A DNA stretch of 64,000 nt from Lysobacter prati (lineage in GTDB: Bacteria; Pseudomonadota; Gammaproteobacteria; Xanthomonadales; Xanthomonadaceae): the NCBI RefSeq assembly GCF_009765215.1, contig NZ_VLNV01000003.1:1-64000 (forward strand), read 5' to 3'. Both the position numbers and the translations under genes were made by a program. Under the pieces are notes generated by a model. That model was not told the origin of the DNA and did no database searches. It saw nothing but the letters and a program-made list of their open reading frames with translations. Positions 16,701 through 24,828 of the stretch are shown one piece after another. Every line of letters begins with the position of its first letter. Position 1 is the first letter of the stretch.

Positions 16701-18093
16701 CTCGCAGGACGTGAGGTTCAGCATCACCGACACCGGCATCGGCATCGACCCGGGCAACCTGGCGCGGTTGTTCCAGCCTTTCACCCAGGCGGAGGACTCC
16801 ACCGCCCGCCGCTATGGCGGCACCGGCCTGGGCCTGAGCATCAGCCGCCGGCTGGCGCGGATGATGGAAGGCGACGTCACCCTGGAGAGCGCGCCGGGTA
16901 GCGGCACCTGCGCGGCACTCGAGCTGCCGTTGCGTGCGATCGCCCCGATTGCGGTGCGGTCGGAGTTGGCAGGCAGGAACGCGCTGCTGATCGGTCAGCA
17001 CGAACTGTTCGTGCGCGAACTGGCCAACAGCCTGTCCGCGCTGGGTTTCCAGGTGACGCAGACCGACCACAGCGAGTGGGCACGGCAGTCGGCCGGCCGC
17101 GTCGATCTGCTGGTGATGGAAGCCGGCGATGCGCGCGATTTGGACATGCTCGCCGACGTGCCACGGCTGCTGGTCGACAGCAGTGAACACGGCAGCTGGC
17201 GGCCGATCCCGAACGGCGCGCGCCTGCCCGGCAGTCCGCTGCTATGGCGCAATGTGGTCGATGCCTGTTGCCGGATTTTCGGCGCGCCGGCACCGCAGGC
17301 GCCGCCGCAGCACACCGTTGCGCCCGCCCGTACCAGCACCCGGATCCTGGTGGCCGACGACCATCCCACCAACCGCGCCCTGATGGCGCGCCAGCTCGAC
17401 ATGCTCGGCCACCACGCCACCGTCGTCGCCGATGGCAACCTGGCGCTGCAAGCCCTGGCGCAAGACAGCTACGACCTGTTGATCAGCGACTGCCACATGC
17501 CGAACCTGGACGGTTACGCACTGGCCCGCCGGATCCGCTGGGGCGAGCGTGGCGACGACCACCTGGTGATCGTCGGCATCTCCGCCAGCGCGTTGCCCGA
17601 ACAGATCCAGCGTTGCCGCGATGCCGGCATGGACGACTTCATGACCAAGCCCATCCAGTTGCAGGGACTGGCGACCCTGCTCGCTCGTCACCTGGGTGGT
17701 TCGGTCGATGCGGTGCCAGCGCCTGCCTCGCAGGCAGTCGAGCAACCGGGGGAGATGCAGTGGCTGGCCACGCTGGTCCAGGCGTTCGGCGGGCGCGAGC
17801 CGGTTCGCGAATTCATGCTCGAACTGCTGGCAACGTGCCGGGCGGACGAGGCCGAGTACGACAGCCTCGACACGCAGGATGACCGGGTGCGGCACGAGTT
17901 GCTGCATCGCATGGAAGGCGGCCTGGACATCATCGAGCCACTGCGCACGACCGCGGCCGAGGATGGCAGCGCGGCGGGTTTGCTGGCACGACGTGCCGCC
18001 GTGCATGAGCAACTGCGGCGGCTGGAAGTACTGATTGCCGGACTCGGCACGACAGGGCCGGATGCGCCATCGGAGTCGCACGGTCACGGATGA
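13726..18093 (+). CDS. BvgS-like hybrid sensor histidine kinase
   Basis: A 1455-residue membrane phosphorelay kinase. Domains in order: signal peptide (about 1-36); two periplasmic solute-binding (SBP_bac_3, Venus-flytrap) domains (about 50-280 and 298-525); one membrane helix (about 534-557); two PAS domains (about 580-690 and 703-825); HisKA with phospho-acceptor His853 in MSHEIRTP; HATPase (about 955-1070); a degenerate receiver-like segment (about 1083-1185) lacking the Asp signature; a canonical receiver with Asp1255 in LLISDCHMP; and a C-terminal Hpt-like segment with His1394 in LLHRMEGG. This is the BvgS/EvgS layout. It is predicted to sense a small molecule in the periplasm and signal to the NarL-type regulator just upstream. 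ATG at 13726 directly precedes the signal peptide. The ligand is unknown. Confidence 0.93.
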   Translation: MPRLRCARSRPHWQRLRALLLLALLVCTALQGALAQSRPLPPLDPQEAAWRQAHPVVQVGVFAGDHMPAEAWVGGQPQGLGIDYVSLLAARAGLRLEFHPYSDWGAVAFDGSAGNEFDLLPAQGITPERRDHFDFLKPYATVVPVLVVRKGDARIRGDADLARARIVIERRFRNFEHGVARRYPQATVLYSNDGREALEMRARGQADAYIGTSTARTRALLDRRPTDDLVLLSSLPLPSYDIAPVVRRGNTMLLQILRKAESTVTGQELTQLRMRWGMAEDMAARTRSARKPSADERAWLQGLPTLRVGYEVDRHPYSFVDGEGEFAGLTADYLRIVQRQLGLRLEMVPATDWDGLQRMVRSHEIDLIAAGTARDFDPLEMSFAQPYEYFPQVIVARNDGPPITRLRDLVGKRVAFRKETALFALLRAQLPGTQLLPTASNEAGLSKLAKGEADAFIGTLPAIDNLIRSRYAAQLRVVGPAGMDQELSFGVRPEFSALLQLIDRTLSQIDEGTKAGIRSRWISSEYNYGVPWKWVIGAALAALLVLGIILAAYARLRRASRAQQAAEQALEAQLGFRQALLEIIPYPVFVKDAEGRYLGVNGAYEEYMHCQRQELLGKTLPQTRHFSGFDVEQMHAQDLAVLASGHGARRELQQVAPDGSVQSMIVWLLPFSDPGSGRSILLGTFVDISDARAAEARARSSEQRLSEFAQAIPGVVFRLRVDPDGSRRFTFVSGDSASLLGMSAEELIEDEAALFARVHPDDQGTVTANIGEAVATLRPMRAFDFRVHVLGQWRWMRAEGGQPRRLADESVEWSGYWIDTTLLHEQAADLIAAKAQAEAATAAKSAFLAAMSHEIRTPMADVLGLVELIERTPLDRDQAAMTGMVQDSARSLLQILDDILDFSRIESGHLRIESAPFDLRELLDGVVGLFRARAHGKGLGLHCIVDWRLSGTYEGDAVRIRQIVTNLLSNAIKFTAQGTVTVRAELATYGPDSQDVRFSITDTGIGIDPGNLARLFQPFTQAEDSTARRYGGTGLGLSISRRLARMMEGDVTLESAPGSGTCAALELPLRAIAPIAVRSELAGRNALLIGQHELFVRELANSLSALGFQVTQTDHSEWARQSAGRVDLLVMEAGDARDLDMLADVPRLLVDSSEHGSWRPIPNGARLPGSPLLWRNVVDACCRIFGAPAPQAPPQHTVAPARTSTRILVADDHPTNRALMARQLDMLGHHATVVADGNLALQALAQDSYDLLISDCHMPNLDGYALARRIRWGERGDDHLVIVGISASALPEQIQRCRDAGMDDFMTKPIQLQGLATLLARHLGGSVDAVPAPASQAVEQPGEMQWLATLVQAFGGREPVREFMLELLATCRADEAEYDSLDTQDDRVRHELLHRMEGGLDIIEPLRTTAAEDGSAAGLLARRAAVHEQLRRLEVLIAGLGTTGPDAPSESHGHG

Positions 18094-18114
18094 CCGGCCG
18101 CCGCAGCACCTGCT

Positions 18115-18807
18115 TCAGGCGAACAGATCGCGCCAGAACTTCGGGCCAAGCGCGGCCATCTGCCGCAGGAAGTCGAACAGGTTGCGGTACGGGCGGTGCG
18201 GGAACAGTTGGCGGCGCAGCGCGTACTCGCCCAGGAAGAAGCCGCCGACGATGCCGTAGTTGGCCAGGTTGGCGAACAACGACCACTGCGATTGCGTGAT
18301 CGACACCGCCGGGACGTGGCCGAGTCGCGCCAACACGCCACCGGGCACCGCGATCGTCGCGAGCACGCCATTGGCCAGCGCAAGCAGCGCCAGCACGGCG
18401 GCCCAGGCGGCGGTGAGCCGGCGCGAATAGCGGTACAGCTCCGGCGCCAGCGCGGCCGGCGGGGTGCGTTCCATCGCCGCGACTATCTGCGTGATCAATG
18501 CCTCGCGGGGCGCGACCAGGCTGCGGCCGAAAAACCATGCAACCAGCCCGACGAAGAGCATCGGCGGTGCGAGCAACAGCAGCTGCGCGTACGGCGTGCC
18601 GGCCAGCCAGACCAGGCCGGCGCCGAGCAGCAGCGCCAGTGCCCAGGCCCAGACGCGGCGTTCGAGCATCGGCACCGCCAGCACCAGCAGCACCAGATCG
18701 GCCAGTGCGATCGCGGCCGGAACGCCGCCGCCGTCTTCGCTGGCCCAGTGGGCGAGCAACGGGTAGGCGACCGCCAGGATCAGCGGCAGCAGTGCGGCGG
18801 GATTCAC
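18115..18807 (-). CDS. COG4648-family membrane protein of pigment cluster
   Basis: A 230-residue integral membrane protein with about six hydrophobic segments: four in the first 110 residues and two around 145-165 and 185-205. It resembles COG4648 proteins regularly found in aryl-polyene and xanthomonadin clusters and sometimes labelled 'ketosynthase' in databases, although no condensing-enzyme motif is present. Its job is not known; a membrane assembly or anchoring role is a guess. It follows the acyl carrier protein gene by 23 bp and converges with the kinase gene, whose stop is 21 bp away. Confidence 0.82.
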   Translation of the reverse strand: MNPAALLPLILAVAYPLLAHWASEDGGGVPAAIALADLVLLVLAVPMLERRVWAWALALLLGAGLVWLAGTPYAQLLLLAPPMLFVGLVAWFFGRSLVAPREALITQIVAAMERTPPAALAPELYRYSRRLTAAWAAVLALLALANGVLATIAVPGGVLARLGHVPAVSITQSQWSLFANLANYGIVGGFFLGEYALRRQLFPHRPYRNLFDFLRQMAALGPKFWRDLFA

Positions 18808-18830
18808 GGGAGTTCGCCGGGTGGCCGGGT

Positions 18831-19100
18831 TCAGGCGGTCTTGTGCTGTTCGATATGCGCGGCCAGCGCGCGCAGCGATGCGAAGATGCGCCGGTTCTCG
18901 TCGCTGTCGGAGCGCAGCTGGAAGCCGTAGCGCTTGGAGATCGCCAGCGCCAGTTCCAGGGCGTCGATCGAATCCAGGCCCAGGCCTTCGCCGAACAATG
19001 CCGCTTCCGGCTCGATCTGCTCCGGTGCCACGTCCTCGAGGCTCAGGCTTTCGACCAGCAGCTGCGCCAGCTCGCGTTCGACGGGGCTTTGTTCAGACAT
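18831..19100 (-). CDS. xanC: Acyl carrier protein of aryl-polyene pathway
   Basis: An 89-residue acyl carrier protein. The phosphopantetheine attachment Ser44 lies in GLDSIDALELA, the standard site. It should carry the hydroxybenzoyl starter and the growing polyene as thioesters, after activation by a transferase such as the one encoded at 48862. The symbol follows the XanC acyl carrier protein of xanthomonadin synthesis and is assigned from context rather than from a measured alignment. Many aryl-polyene clusters encode two such carriers; only one is seen here. It is the first gene of a two-gene - strand unit. Confidence 0.88.
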   Translation of the reverse strand: MSEQSPVERELAQLLVESLSLEDVAPEQIEPEAALFGEGLGLDSIDALELALAISKRYGFQLRSDSDENRRIFASLRALAAHIEQHKTA

Positions 19101-19351
19101 CGGGCAATCCAGGGTGGCAAAGGGCGATCAAGGGGCGCAACGATCCGGCATCGGGGCGTCGGGCGCAACCGCCCCCTCTCCCTGGCCGCCTGGGGCGGCC
19201 TGTCCCTCTCCCACGAGGGGAGAGGGCAACGCCGGGATTGCGTTGGCCCCTCTCCCACAATGCCCGGATTGCGATAGCCCCTCTCCCCTTGTGGGAGAGG
19301 GACAGGCGCAAAGCGCCAGGGAGAGGGGGAGCCTTCCCGTATCATTCGCAC
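19101..19351. promoter_or_regulatory. Divergent pigment promoter region filled by repeats
   Basis: This intergenic region separates the acyl carrier protein gene (-) and halogenase gene (+). Most of it (19172-19330) is an inverted pair of CTCCCTGG-type repeats. Only about 20 bases separate the repeat from the halogenase ATG, so its promoter must lie in or beyond the repeat. No clear -35/-10 pair was recognised. Confidence 0.5.
19172..19330. repeat. Inverted pair of CTCCCTGG-type intergenic repeats
   Basis: Two roughly 75-80 bp copies in opposite orientation, each starting with a CCCCCTCTCCCTGG edge at the outer end and containing internal stem-loops. The element at 2033-2091 belongs to the same family. 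The pair could fold into one long hairpin. Confidence 0.75.
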
Positions 19352-20770
19352 ATGACCGAAACCGCACCTGCCCCCGCACCGGCCGACGCCACCGCGGCCG
19401 CGGACCTGAATGCGCAGCGCCCCCACCCGGATCCGATCGACACCGACGTACTGGTGATCGGCGGCGGCCCGGCCGGCACCACCGCCGCCACCCTGCTGGC
19501 CCGTCGCGGCTGGCGCGTGCTGCTGCTGGAGAAGGACCGCCACCCGCGCTTCCACATCGGCGAGTCACTGCTGCCGATGAACCTGCCGATCCTCGAGCGC
19601 CTGGGCGTGCTCGACCAGGTCAAGGCGATCGGCACCTTCAAGCCGGGCGCCGAGTTCCCGATCGACGCGGACAACTACAACACCTTCCGCTTCGAGCGCG
19701 CGCTCAATCCGCAGTTCGGCTACGCCTACCAGGTCAAGCGCGAGGAGTTCGACGAAGTCCTGTTCCGGCACGCGCAGGCCAACGGCGTGGATGCGCGCGA
19801 GCGTCATCGCGTCGAGCGCGTCGAATTCGCTGCCGATGGTCGCCCGCTGCTGGTGCACGCGCGCGACGCCGACGGCAACGCAATCACCATCAAGCCGCGT
19901 TACATCGTCGACGGCAGCGGCCGCGACGCCTTCTTCGGCAGTCAGCTCAAGCTCAAGAGAAAGAACCCGCTGCACCAGTCGGCGGCGATCTTCAGCCATT
20001 TCAGCGACGTCGAGCGCCGCCCCGGCGAGGACGCCGGCAACATCACCGTGCAACGCTTCGCCCACGGCTGGATGTGGCTGATCCCGTTGCGCGAGGGCGT
20101 GATGAGCGTCGGCGCGGTCTGCTTCCCCGAGTTCCTCAAGCAGCGTCGCGGCGAGACCGAGGCGTTCCTGATGAAGGCACTGGAGTCGGAACCGTCGGTG
20201 TGGAAGCGCATGCGCAACGCCAGGCGCATCGCCCCGGTGCACGTCACCGGCAACTACTCCTACACCTGCACGCAGATGCATGGCCCGGGCTGGGTGATGG
20301 TCGGCGATGCCTATGCCTTCGTCGATCCGGTGTTCTCTTCCGGCGTGTACCTGGGCATGAACAGCGCCGAGCAGGCCGCGCAGGTCGTCGATGGCGCACT
20401 GCGCGAACCGTCGCGCGAAGCGGCGCTGCAGCGTGCGATGAGCACGCGGCTCAAGCGCGGCCTCAAGCATTTCCAGTGGTTCATCTACCGCTTCACCACG
20501 CCGGTGATGCGCCACCTTTTCAACTACCCGCGCAACTACTGGCAGGTCGAACAGGCCGTGATCTCGATGCTGGCCGGCGACGTCTTCGACAACCCGGCGG
20601 TGCTGCGCCGGCTGCGCCTGTTCCGCTTCATCTACGCAATGACCGCGCTGAGCATGGCGCCCGAAGCGCTGCGCGGCTGGCTGCGACGACGTCGCCAGGT
20701 CACCGTCGACGTTGGCCTGGGCGGCGGTCGCGACACGCTGCAGCCGGGTAACGGAGACATCCAGTCGTGA
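19352..20770 (+). CDS. Flavin-dependent halogenase of pigment cluster
   Basis: A 472-residue FAD-dependent monooxygenase-fold protein. After an Ala/Pro-rich leader (1-28), the FAD-binding motif VIGGGPAGTTAA is at about 35-46 and a GDAYAFVDP segment lies near 327-335. The halogenase signature WxWxIP is present as WMWLIP near residue 242. This fits halogenation of the aryl head or polyene; xanthomonadins are known to be brominated. Some reductases of the same fold share parts of the motif, so activity is inferred. The ATG at 19352 is the only good start before the FAD domain and leaves a leader of about 20 bases after the repeat. It overlaps xanB2 by four bases. Confidence 0.87.
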   Translation: MTETAPAPAPADATAAADLNAQRPHPDPIDTDVLVIGGGPAGTTAATLLARRGWRVLLLEKDRHPRFHIGESLLPMNLPILERLGVLDQVKAIGTFKPGAEFPIDADNYNTFRFERALNPQFGYAYQVKREEFDEVLFRHAQANGVDARERHRVERVEFAADGRPLLVHARDADGNAITIKPRYIVDGSGRDAFFGSQLKLKRKNPLHQSAAIFSHFSDVERRPGEDAGNITVQRFAHGWMWLIPLREGVMSVGAVCFPEFLKQRRGETEAFLMKALESEPSVWKRMRNARRIAPVHVTGNYSYTCTQMHGPGWVMVGDAYAFVDPVFSSGVYLGMNSAEQAAQVVDGALREPSREAALQRAMSTRLKRGLKHFQWFIYRFTTPVMRHLFNYPRNYWQVEQAVISMLAGDVFDNPAVLRRLRLFRFIYAMTALSMAPEALRGWLRRRRQVTVDVGLGGGRDTLQPGNGDIQS

Positions 20771-21777
20771 GCGCCGTACGCCCCATGTTGCAGCCGCCGC
20801 ACCTGGCCGTGGACTACGTCGATGGCTCCGACCCGCAGCCGTTGCTGGACGACAACAACACCCTGGCGGTAATCGGCTTCGGCAGCCACGCGGCGCACCA
20901 TGACGATCCGCGCTACCTGCGCGTCGCGCTGCAACCGCATGGCCCCGCGCCGTTGGAAGTGTGGCGCGGCAGTGGCCCGGTCATCCGCGGCCGCGACGGC
21001 GATGTCGCCTGGGCCGAGGACGGCGCGCTGCAGTTTGGCGCGATCGAGCTGGACGAAGCGGCCGGCCCCGATGGCATGAGCGACATCGAAGCGACGTCCG
21101 ACCGCCTGTACGCGCGACTGTCGGAGTTCCTGCTCGAACGCGGCTACCCGCACCTGCTGCGGGTGTGGAACTACCTCGACGGCATCACCCACGGTGAGGG
21201 CGACGAAGAGCGCTACCGCCAGTTCTGCGTCGGCCGCGCCCGCGGCCTGGGCACGATCGATCCGGGTGCGCTGCCTGCGGCGACCGCGATCGGGCGTGTC
21301 GACAGCGAACGTCGCCTGCAGGTGTACTGGCTGGCCTCGCGCGTGCCGGGAACGCCGCTGGAGAATCCTCGCCAGATCAGCGCCTACCGCTACCCGCGCC
21401 AGTACGGCCCGCAGCCGCCGAGTTTCGCCCGGGCGATGTTGCCGCCGGCCGACGGCGCGATGCCGCTGCTGCTGTCGGGCACCGCTGCCATCGTCGGACA
21501 CGAATCGCGCCACATCGATTCGGTAGTGACCCAGCTCGACGAGACCCTGGCCAACTTCGACAGCCTGCTGACCGCTGCACGCGCGCAACGCTCGACGCTG
21601 CCGGCGCAGTTCGGCGCGCACTCGCGCCTGAAGGTCTACGTGCGCCAGGTCGACGAGATGGACGCGGTGGCCGCCGAGCTGGACGCGCGACTGGGCCCCG
21701 ACGTACCTCGCATCCTGCTGCACGCGGCGGTGTGCCGGCGCGAGTTGCGGGTGGAGATCGACGGCGTCCACGCCTGA
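20767..21777 (+). CDS. xanB2: XanB2-like chorismatase / hydroxybenzoate synthase
   Basis: A 336-residue chorismatase of the XanB2/FkbO/Hyg5 family. In xanthomonads XanB2 splits chorismate into pyruvate and 3- or 4-hydroxybenzoate, giving the starter for xanthomonadin and a precursor for ubiquinone. Family segments visible are LAVIGFGSH near residue 37, RVWNYLDGITHGEGDEERY near 134-152, FCVGRARGL just after, and SGTAAIVGHESRH near 235. Length matches the family. The start is GTG at 20767, overlapping the halogenase stop (GTGA), so the two are coupled. It makes the aromatic head for the acyl ligase encoded far away at 47424. Confidence 0.93.
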   Translation: MSAVRPMLQPPHLAVDYVDGSDPQPLLDDNNTLAVIGFGSHAAHHDDPRYLRVALQPHGPAPLEVWRGSGPVIRGRDGDVAWAEDGALQFGAIELDEAAGPDGMSDIEATSDRLYARLSEFLLERGYPHLLRVWNYLDGITHGEGDEERYRQFCVGRARGLGTIDPGALPAATAIGRVDSERRLQVYWLASRVPGTPLENPRQISAYRYPRQYGPQPPSFARAMLPPADGAMPLLLSGTAAIVGHESRHIDSVVTQLDETLANFDSLLTAARAQRSTLPAQFGAHSRLKVYVRQVDEMDAVAAELDARLGPDVPRILLHAAVCRRELRVEIDGVHA

Positions 21778-21863
21778 GGCGACAACGCACGCCACTTGCG
21801 TTGCGCGCCAGCGCGGCTATCGTGCGAGCACGACAGTCACTACCTGACTGGGGAGACACCGCA

Positions 21864-22112
21864 ATGGGTTTGATCAGCGTGCTCTGGGGCATCGTCGCCA
21901 TGATCTGGATGGTGATCGCCCTCATTCCGCTCCTCGGATGGGGCAACTGGTTCTCGATTCCCTTCGCCGCGGTCGGCGCGATCATCGCCGCGATCGGCAT
22001 CGTGTTCACCAGCCCGGGCAACCGCGGCCGCGCCAAGACCGGACTGGTCCTCAACGGCATCGTGATCATCGTCGGCATCGTCCGCCTGGGCATGGGCGGC
22101 GGCATCATCTGA
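21864..22112 (+). CDS. Small membrane protein, two or three helices
   Basis: An 82-residue, very hydrophobic protein. Hydrophobic segments cover residues about 4-26, 31-50 and 60-77, separated by a short TSPGNRGRAKTG loop. The layout resembles DUF4190-like small membrane proteins, with no known function. ATG at 21864 is preceded by GGGGAGA about eight bases upstream. It lies 86 bp after xanB2 and is followed by a strong terminator, so it may be the last gene of the halogenase-xanB2 transcript or a separate gene. Confidence 0.8.
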   Translation: MGLISVLWGIVAMIWMVIALIPLLGWGNWFSIPFAAVGAIIAAIGIVFTSPGNRGRAKTGLVLNGIVIIVGIVRLGMGGGII

Positions 22113-22127
22113 AGGTGACACAAGCAA

Positions 22128-22158
22128 GGGCCGCGCATGAGCGCGGCCCCTGTTTTTT
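22128..22158 (+). terminator. Rho-independent terminator
   Basis: A perfect nine-base stem GGGCCGCGC / GCGCGGCCC with loop ATGA, followed by CTGTTTTTT. It ends the transcript of the small membrane protein gene and perhaps the xanB2 operon. Confidence 0.9.
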
Positions 22159-22175
22159 CCGGCTTGGGCGATCGC

Positions 22176-23900
22176 TTACAGATCGACGCCGAAACCGATG
22201 CCCGCCGAGCGGTCGTCACTGCTGAACGCACCGCCGATGCTGATCGAAGCACGGTCGGTGATCTCCTTCGAATAGCCAACCGACAGCGCGCTCTCACCGT
22301 TCTGCCAACCGGCACCGACGCCGATGCGTCCACGCGGGCTGCGGCTGTGGGCGGCGTTGATCGCCATGTTCATCATCGCCGAGTTCATCGCGCCCTGGCG
22401 GTCGATGCGATCATCCAGCTTGCCGATGCGATAGCCCAGGTCGTCGCGCAGACCGGAGAACTCGTCGCTCAGCCCCTGGAAGCGGCTGTCGGTGTAAGCG
22501 TTGGCCGACGACAGCGTCTGTGCGTTGCCGCTCTTCAGCTGCTGCACGTTGACCGCATCGGTGGCGTTCGTGCCGGCAGCGACATTGGTCACCTGGCGCT
22601 CGGCGCCAGCAGCGCCCACCGACAATGTGTTGGCCCGGTCGGCCACGGACTGTGCACCCAACGCCACGCTGTTGTCGGCCGTCGCATGACTGCCCGCACC
22701 GACGGCCACGCTGCCTTCGGCTGCGGCCTGGCTGTAGGAACCCACGGCCACGCTGCTTTCGCCAACGGCCTGGCTGGCCGCACCGGTGGCCACGCTGGCC
22801 ATGCTGCTGGTGGAGCCGGCACCGACCGCTACTGCGAGATGATCCGCAGCATTGGCATTTGCACCGATCGCGACAGCCTTCTTGCCGTTGGTCACCGCAT
22901 CATCAGAACCGTCGTTGGCACCGTCTGCCTTGGCGTAGCGCGTGCTGTCCTCGACGCTGGCCTGCAGGCTGTTGAGCTGGGCGACGTTGACCGCGTCGGT
23001 TGCCTCGGTGCCCGCGGCGACGTTGGTGATCTGGCGCTCGGTACTAGCGGCCCCCACCGACACCGTGTTGGCGCGGTCGGCAACGGACAGCGCACCGAGC
23101 GCCACGCTGTTGTCGGCCTGCGCAAGACTGCCGGCGCCGACAGCCACATTGCCATCGGCGGTGGCCTCGCTGAAGAAGCCAACTGCCACGCTGGCTTCGC
23201 CCTGGGCCAGGCTGGCCGCACCGGCGGCGACGCTGGCAATGCTGCTCGCGGAGTCGGCACCGACCGCCACGGCGAGATGATCGGCGGCATTGGCATTGGC
23301 ACCGACGGCCACTGCCTTGACGCCGTCCGTCGTTGCGTCGTCGCTACCGTCGTTCGCACCCTGGGCCTGGAAGTAGCGCGTGCTGTCCTCGACGCTGGCC
23401 TGCACGCTGTTGAGCTGGGCGACGTTGACCGCGTCAGTGGCCTGCGTGCCTGCGGCGACGTTGGTGATCTGGCGCTCGGCATCAGCTGCGCCCACCGACA
23501 CCGTGTTGGTGCGGTCGGCGACAGACCCGGCGCCCAAGGCCACGCTGGAGCCTTGCGTCGCCTGGCTGTACAGACCGATGGCGATGCTGGATTCACCGCT
23601 GGCCACGCTCGCCGGCCCAACCGCGATGCTGAAGTCGCTCGTGGCCGCACTGCCCGATCCCAGCGCCATGCTGCTATCGGCCGACGCCTTGCTCATCGTG
23701 CCAAGCGCGATGGTGTCGGTGCCGACCGAGTTCGGATCGAATCCAAGCGCGACGGAGCCGTCGCCCGGTGCCTGGCTACCAATGCCGATCGCATCTCCCG
23801 CGACAGCAAATCCGACGGGAGACAGCAGTGCCAGCCCCACCGACAATGCAACCGAATTGAGCGCCGGCCAACGGTTCCGACGCCTGATGATGTTGCTCAT
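22176..23900 (-). CDS. Trimeric autotransporter adhesin (YadA-like)
   Basis: A 574-residue trimeric autotransporter. ATG at 23900 begins an extended-signal-type leader ending near GFAVAG. A long head and stalk follows, built from 14-residue left-handed repeats of SVALG or AVAVG type. Three neck motifs (ERQITNVAAGT-ATDAVNV) precede a coiled-coil segment with TDSRFQGLSDEFSGL, and a C-terminal membrane anchor of about 70 residues forms the trimeric barrel. The protein should project from the outer membrane and mediate attachment. The necks are spaced exactly 438 bp apart, showing internal duplication. GGAG precedes the ATG by about ten bases. The degenerate regulator at 24124 lies 223 bp upstream on the same strand. 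Confidence 0.92.
   Translation of the reverse strand: MSNIIRRRNRWPALNSVALSVGLALLSPVGFAVAGDAIGIGSQAPGDGSVALGFDPNSVGTDTIALGTMSKASADSSMALGSGSAATSDFSIAVGPASVASGESSIAIGLYSQATQGSSVALGAGSVADRTNTVSVGAADAERQITNVAAGTQATDAVNVAQLNSVQASVEDSTRYFQAQGANDGSDDATTDGVKAVAVGANANAADHLAVAVGADSASSIASVAAGAASLAQGEASVAVGFFSEATADGNVAVGAGSLAQADNSVALGALSVADRANTVSVGAASTERQITNVAAGTEATDAVNVAQLNSLQASVEDSTRYAKADGANDGSDDAVTNGKKAVAIGANANAADHLAVAVGAGSTSSMASVATGAASQAVGESSVAVGSYSQAAAEGSVAVGAGSHATADNSVALGAQSVADRANTLSVGAAGAERQVTNVAAGTNATDAVNVQQLKSGNAQTLSSANAYTDSRFQGLSDEFSGLRDDLGYRIGKLDDRIDRQGAMNSAMMNMAINAAHSRSPRGRIGVGAGWQNGESALSVGYSKEITDRASISIGGAFSSDDRSAGIGFGVDL
22533..23408 (-). repeat. Two tandem 438-bp repeats in adhesin gene
   Basis: Neck-region sequences recur at 22533, 22971 and 23409, each offset by exactly 438 bp (146 codons). 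Each unit encodes a neck, a GANDGSDDA segment and a stretch of 14-residue repeats. Such units can expand or contract by recombination without breaking the frame. Confidence 0.85.
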
Positions 23901-24123
23901 GCAATTGACTCCAATGACTTCAGTTTTCGAAAGGCAAAGCGAGGCCACGGCAGCCAGATCGTGCTGGCCGCAGTTGCTTGTGGTGATCGCCACGTTTCAG
24001 TCGTCCGGCGACTCACTTCGACATCAGGCAAGTACGTGAGTTGGCGGAACAGGACAGCTGCGAAGCCTAAGATCGTGCTCGTCGCGTCGTCACGCTCAAG
24101 CAATCACGATTTCTCGCCAAAAC

Positions 24124-24828
24124 TCACTGCGCGTCGATGAGTACGTATCCCTGCCCGTGCACCGAGTTGAGCGGCAACGACTGACCACAGCAGTCGGCCA
24201 CCTTGCGACGCAGGCGATAGATCAACGAGTCCATACGATGCGTATCGAAGTCGTAGACGTTGCTGGTGAGCACCGAGATCAGCTCGTCGCGCGTGACTAC
24301 CTGTCCCGGCGTGGCCGCCAGCCTGGTCAAGACGCGCCGCTCGGCCTCGGTCAATGCCACCAACTCGCCCGACGGTGATTCGAGCCGCCATGCTTCCTCG
24401 TTGACGAGCCACCGCTTCGATTCCAATGGCGACGACGCGTTACCGAGCCTGCGTGCGAGGCTGCGCAAGGTCGCCGCAAGCAGATCGAAGTCGACAGGCT
24501 CGGCGAGGCAGGCGTCGGCGCCGCTGCGCAGGCCGCGCAGTTTTTCCTCGATTCGATCAACCAGAAGCACGATGCCCAGGCGGGGAAAGCCGCTGCGAAG
24601 CTCGCCGGCCAGGCGCGGGCCCTCACCGTTGACCCGCTGTCCGTCGATCAGCGCGATCGAGAACGTCTCCATGTGCAGCCGCGATCGAAGCGATTCGACC
24701 GTATCGAAAGCACTCACCTCGAAGCCGGAGGCAGTAAGGCCAGGTCGCAGCACGCGTTCCCGCGACAAGGGGCCGCTTCCCAGCAGAGCAATCCGCAACG
24801 CACTTTCAGTTTCGGCCGATCCCTTCAT
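24124..24828 (-). CDS. OmpR-like regulator with partly degenerate receiver
   Basis: A 234-residue protein with a receiver-like domain (about 11-125) and a C-terminal winged helix (about 135-230, ending in NSVHGQGYVLI). The phospho-acceptor Asp62 is kept (FSIALID), but the acidic pair is replaced by Gly-Ser, the conserved Lys is replaced by Glu (ACLAEPVDF) and the switch Thr is not conserved. Phosphorylation by a normal kinase is therefore doubtful. No kinase gene is adjacent. ATG at 24828 is preceded by an AGGA-like site. It lies upstream of the adhesin on the same strand and may control it; that is inference. It shares its design with the regulator at 11954. Confidence 0.85.
   Translation of the reverse strand: MKGSAETESALRIALLGSGPLSRERVLRPGLTASGFEVSAFDTVESLRSRLHMETFSIALIDGQRVNGEGPRLAGELRSGFPRLGIVLLVDRIEEKLRGLRSGADACLAEPVDFDLLAATLRSLARRLGNASSPLESKRWLVNEEAWRLESPSGELVALTEAERRVLTRLAATPGQVVTRDELISVLTSNVYDFDTHRMDSLIYRLRRKVADCCGQSLPLNSVHGQGYVLIDAQ

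Larger units (their letters stand above)
2892..21777. other. Xanthomonadin-like aryl-polyene pigment locus
   Basis: Extent of the main pigment locus. It includes a ketosynthase, chain-length-factor-like protein, glycosyltransferase, ketoreductase, two hot-dog dehydratases, MMPL exporter, LolA-like protein, acyltransferase, COG4648 membrane protein, acyl carrier protein, halogenase and XanB2-type chorismatase. The set matches the known logic of aryl-polyene and xanthomonadin clusters. The three genes at 11954-18093 are regulatory and not part of the usual biosynthetic set. The expected AMP ligase and phosphopantetheinyl transferase are not here but at 47424-49458. Confidence 0.88.

Noticed and set aside
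13648-17190. Very long open frame (about 1180 codons) on the - strand
   Set aside because: It lies opposite the BvgS-like kinase, whose domains are clear. The antisense translation is Arg/His/Gln-rich without any fold, as expected for a high-GC shadow.
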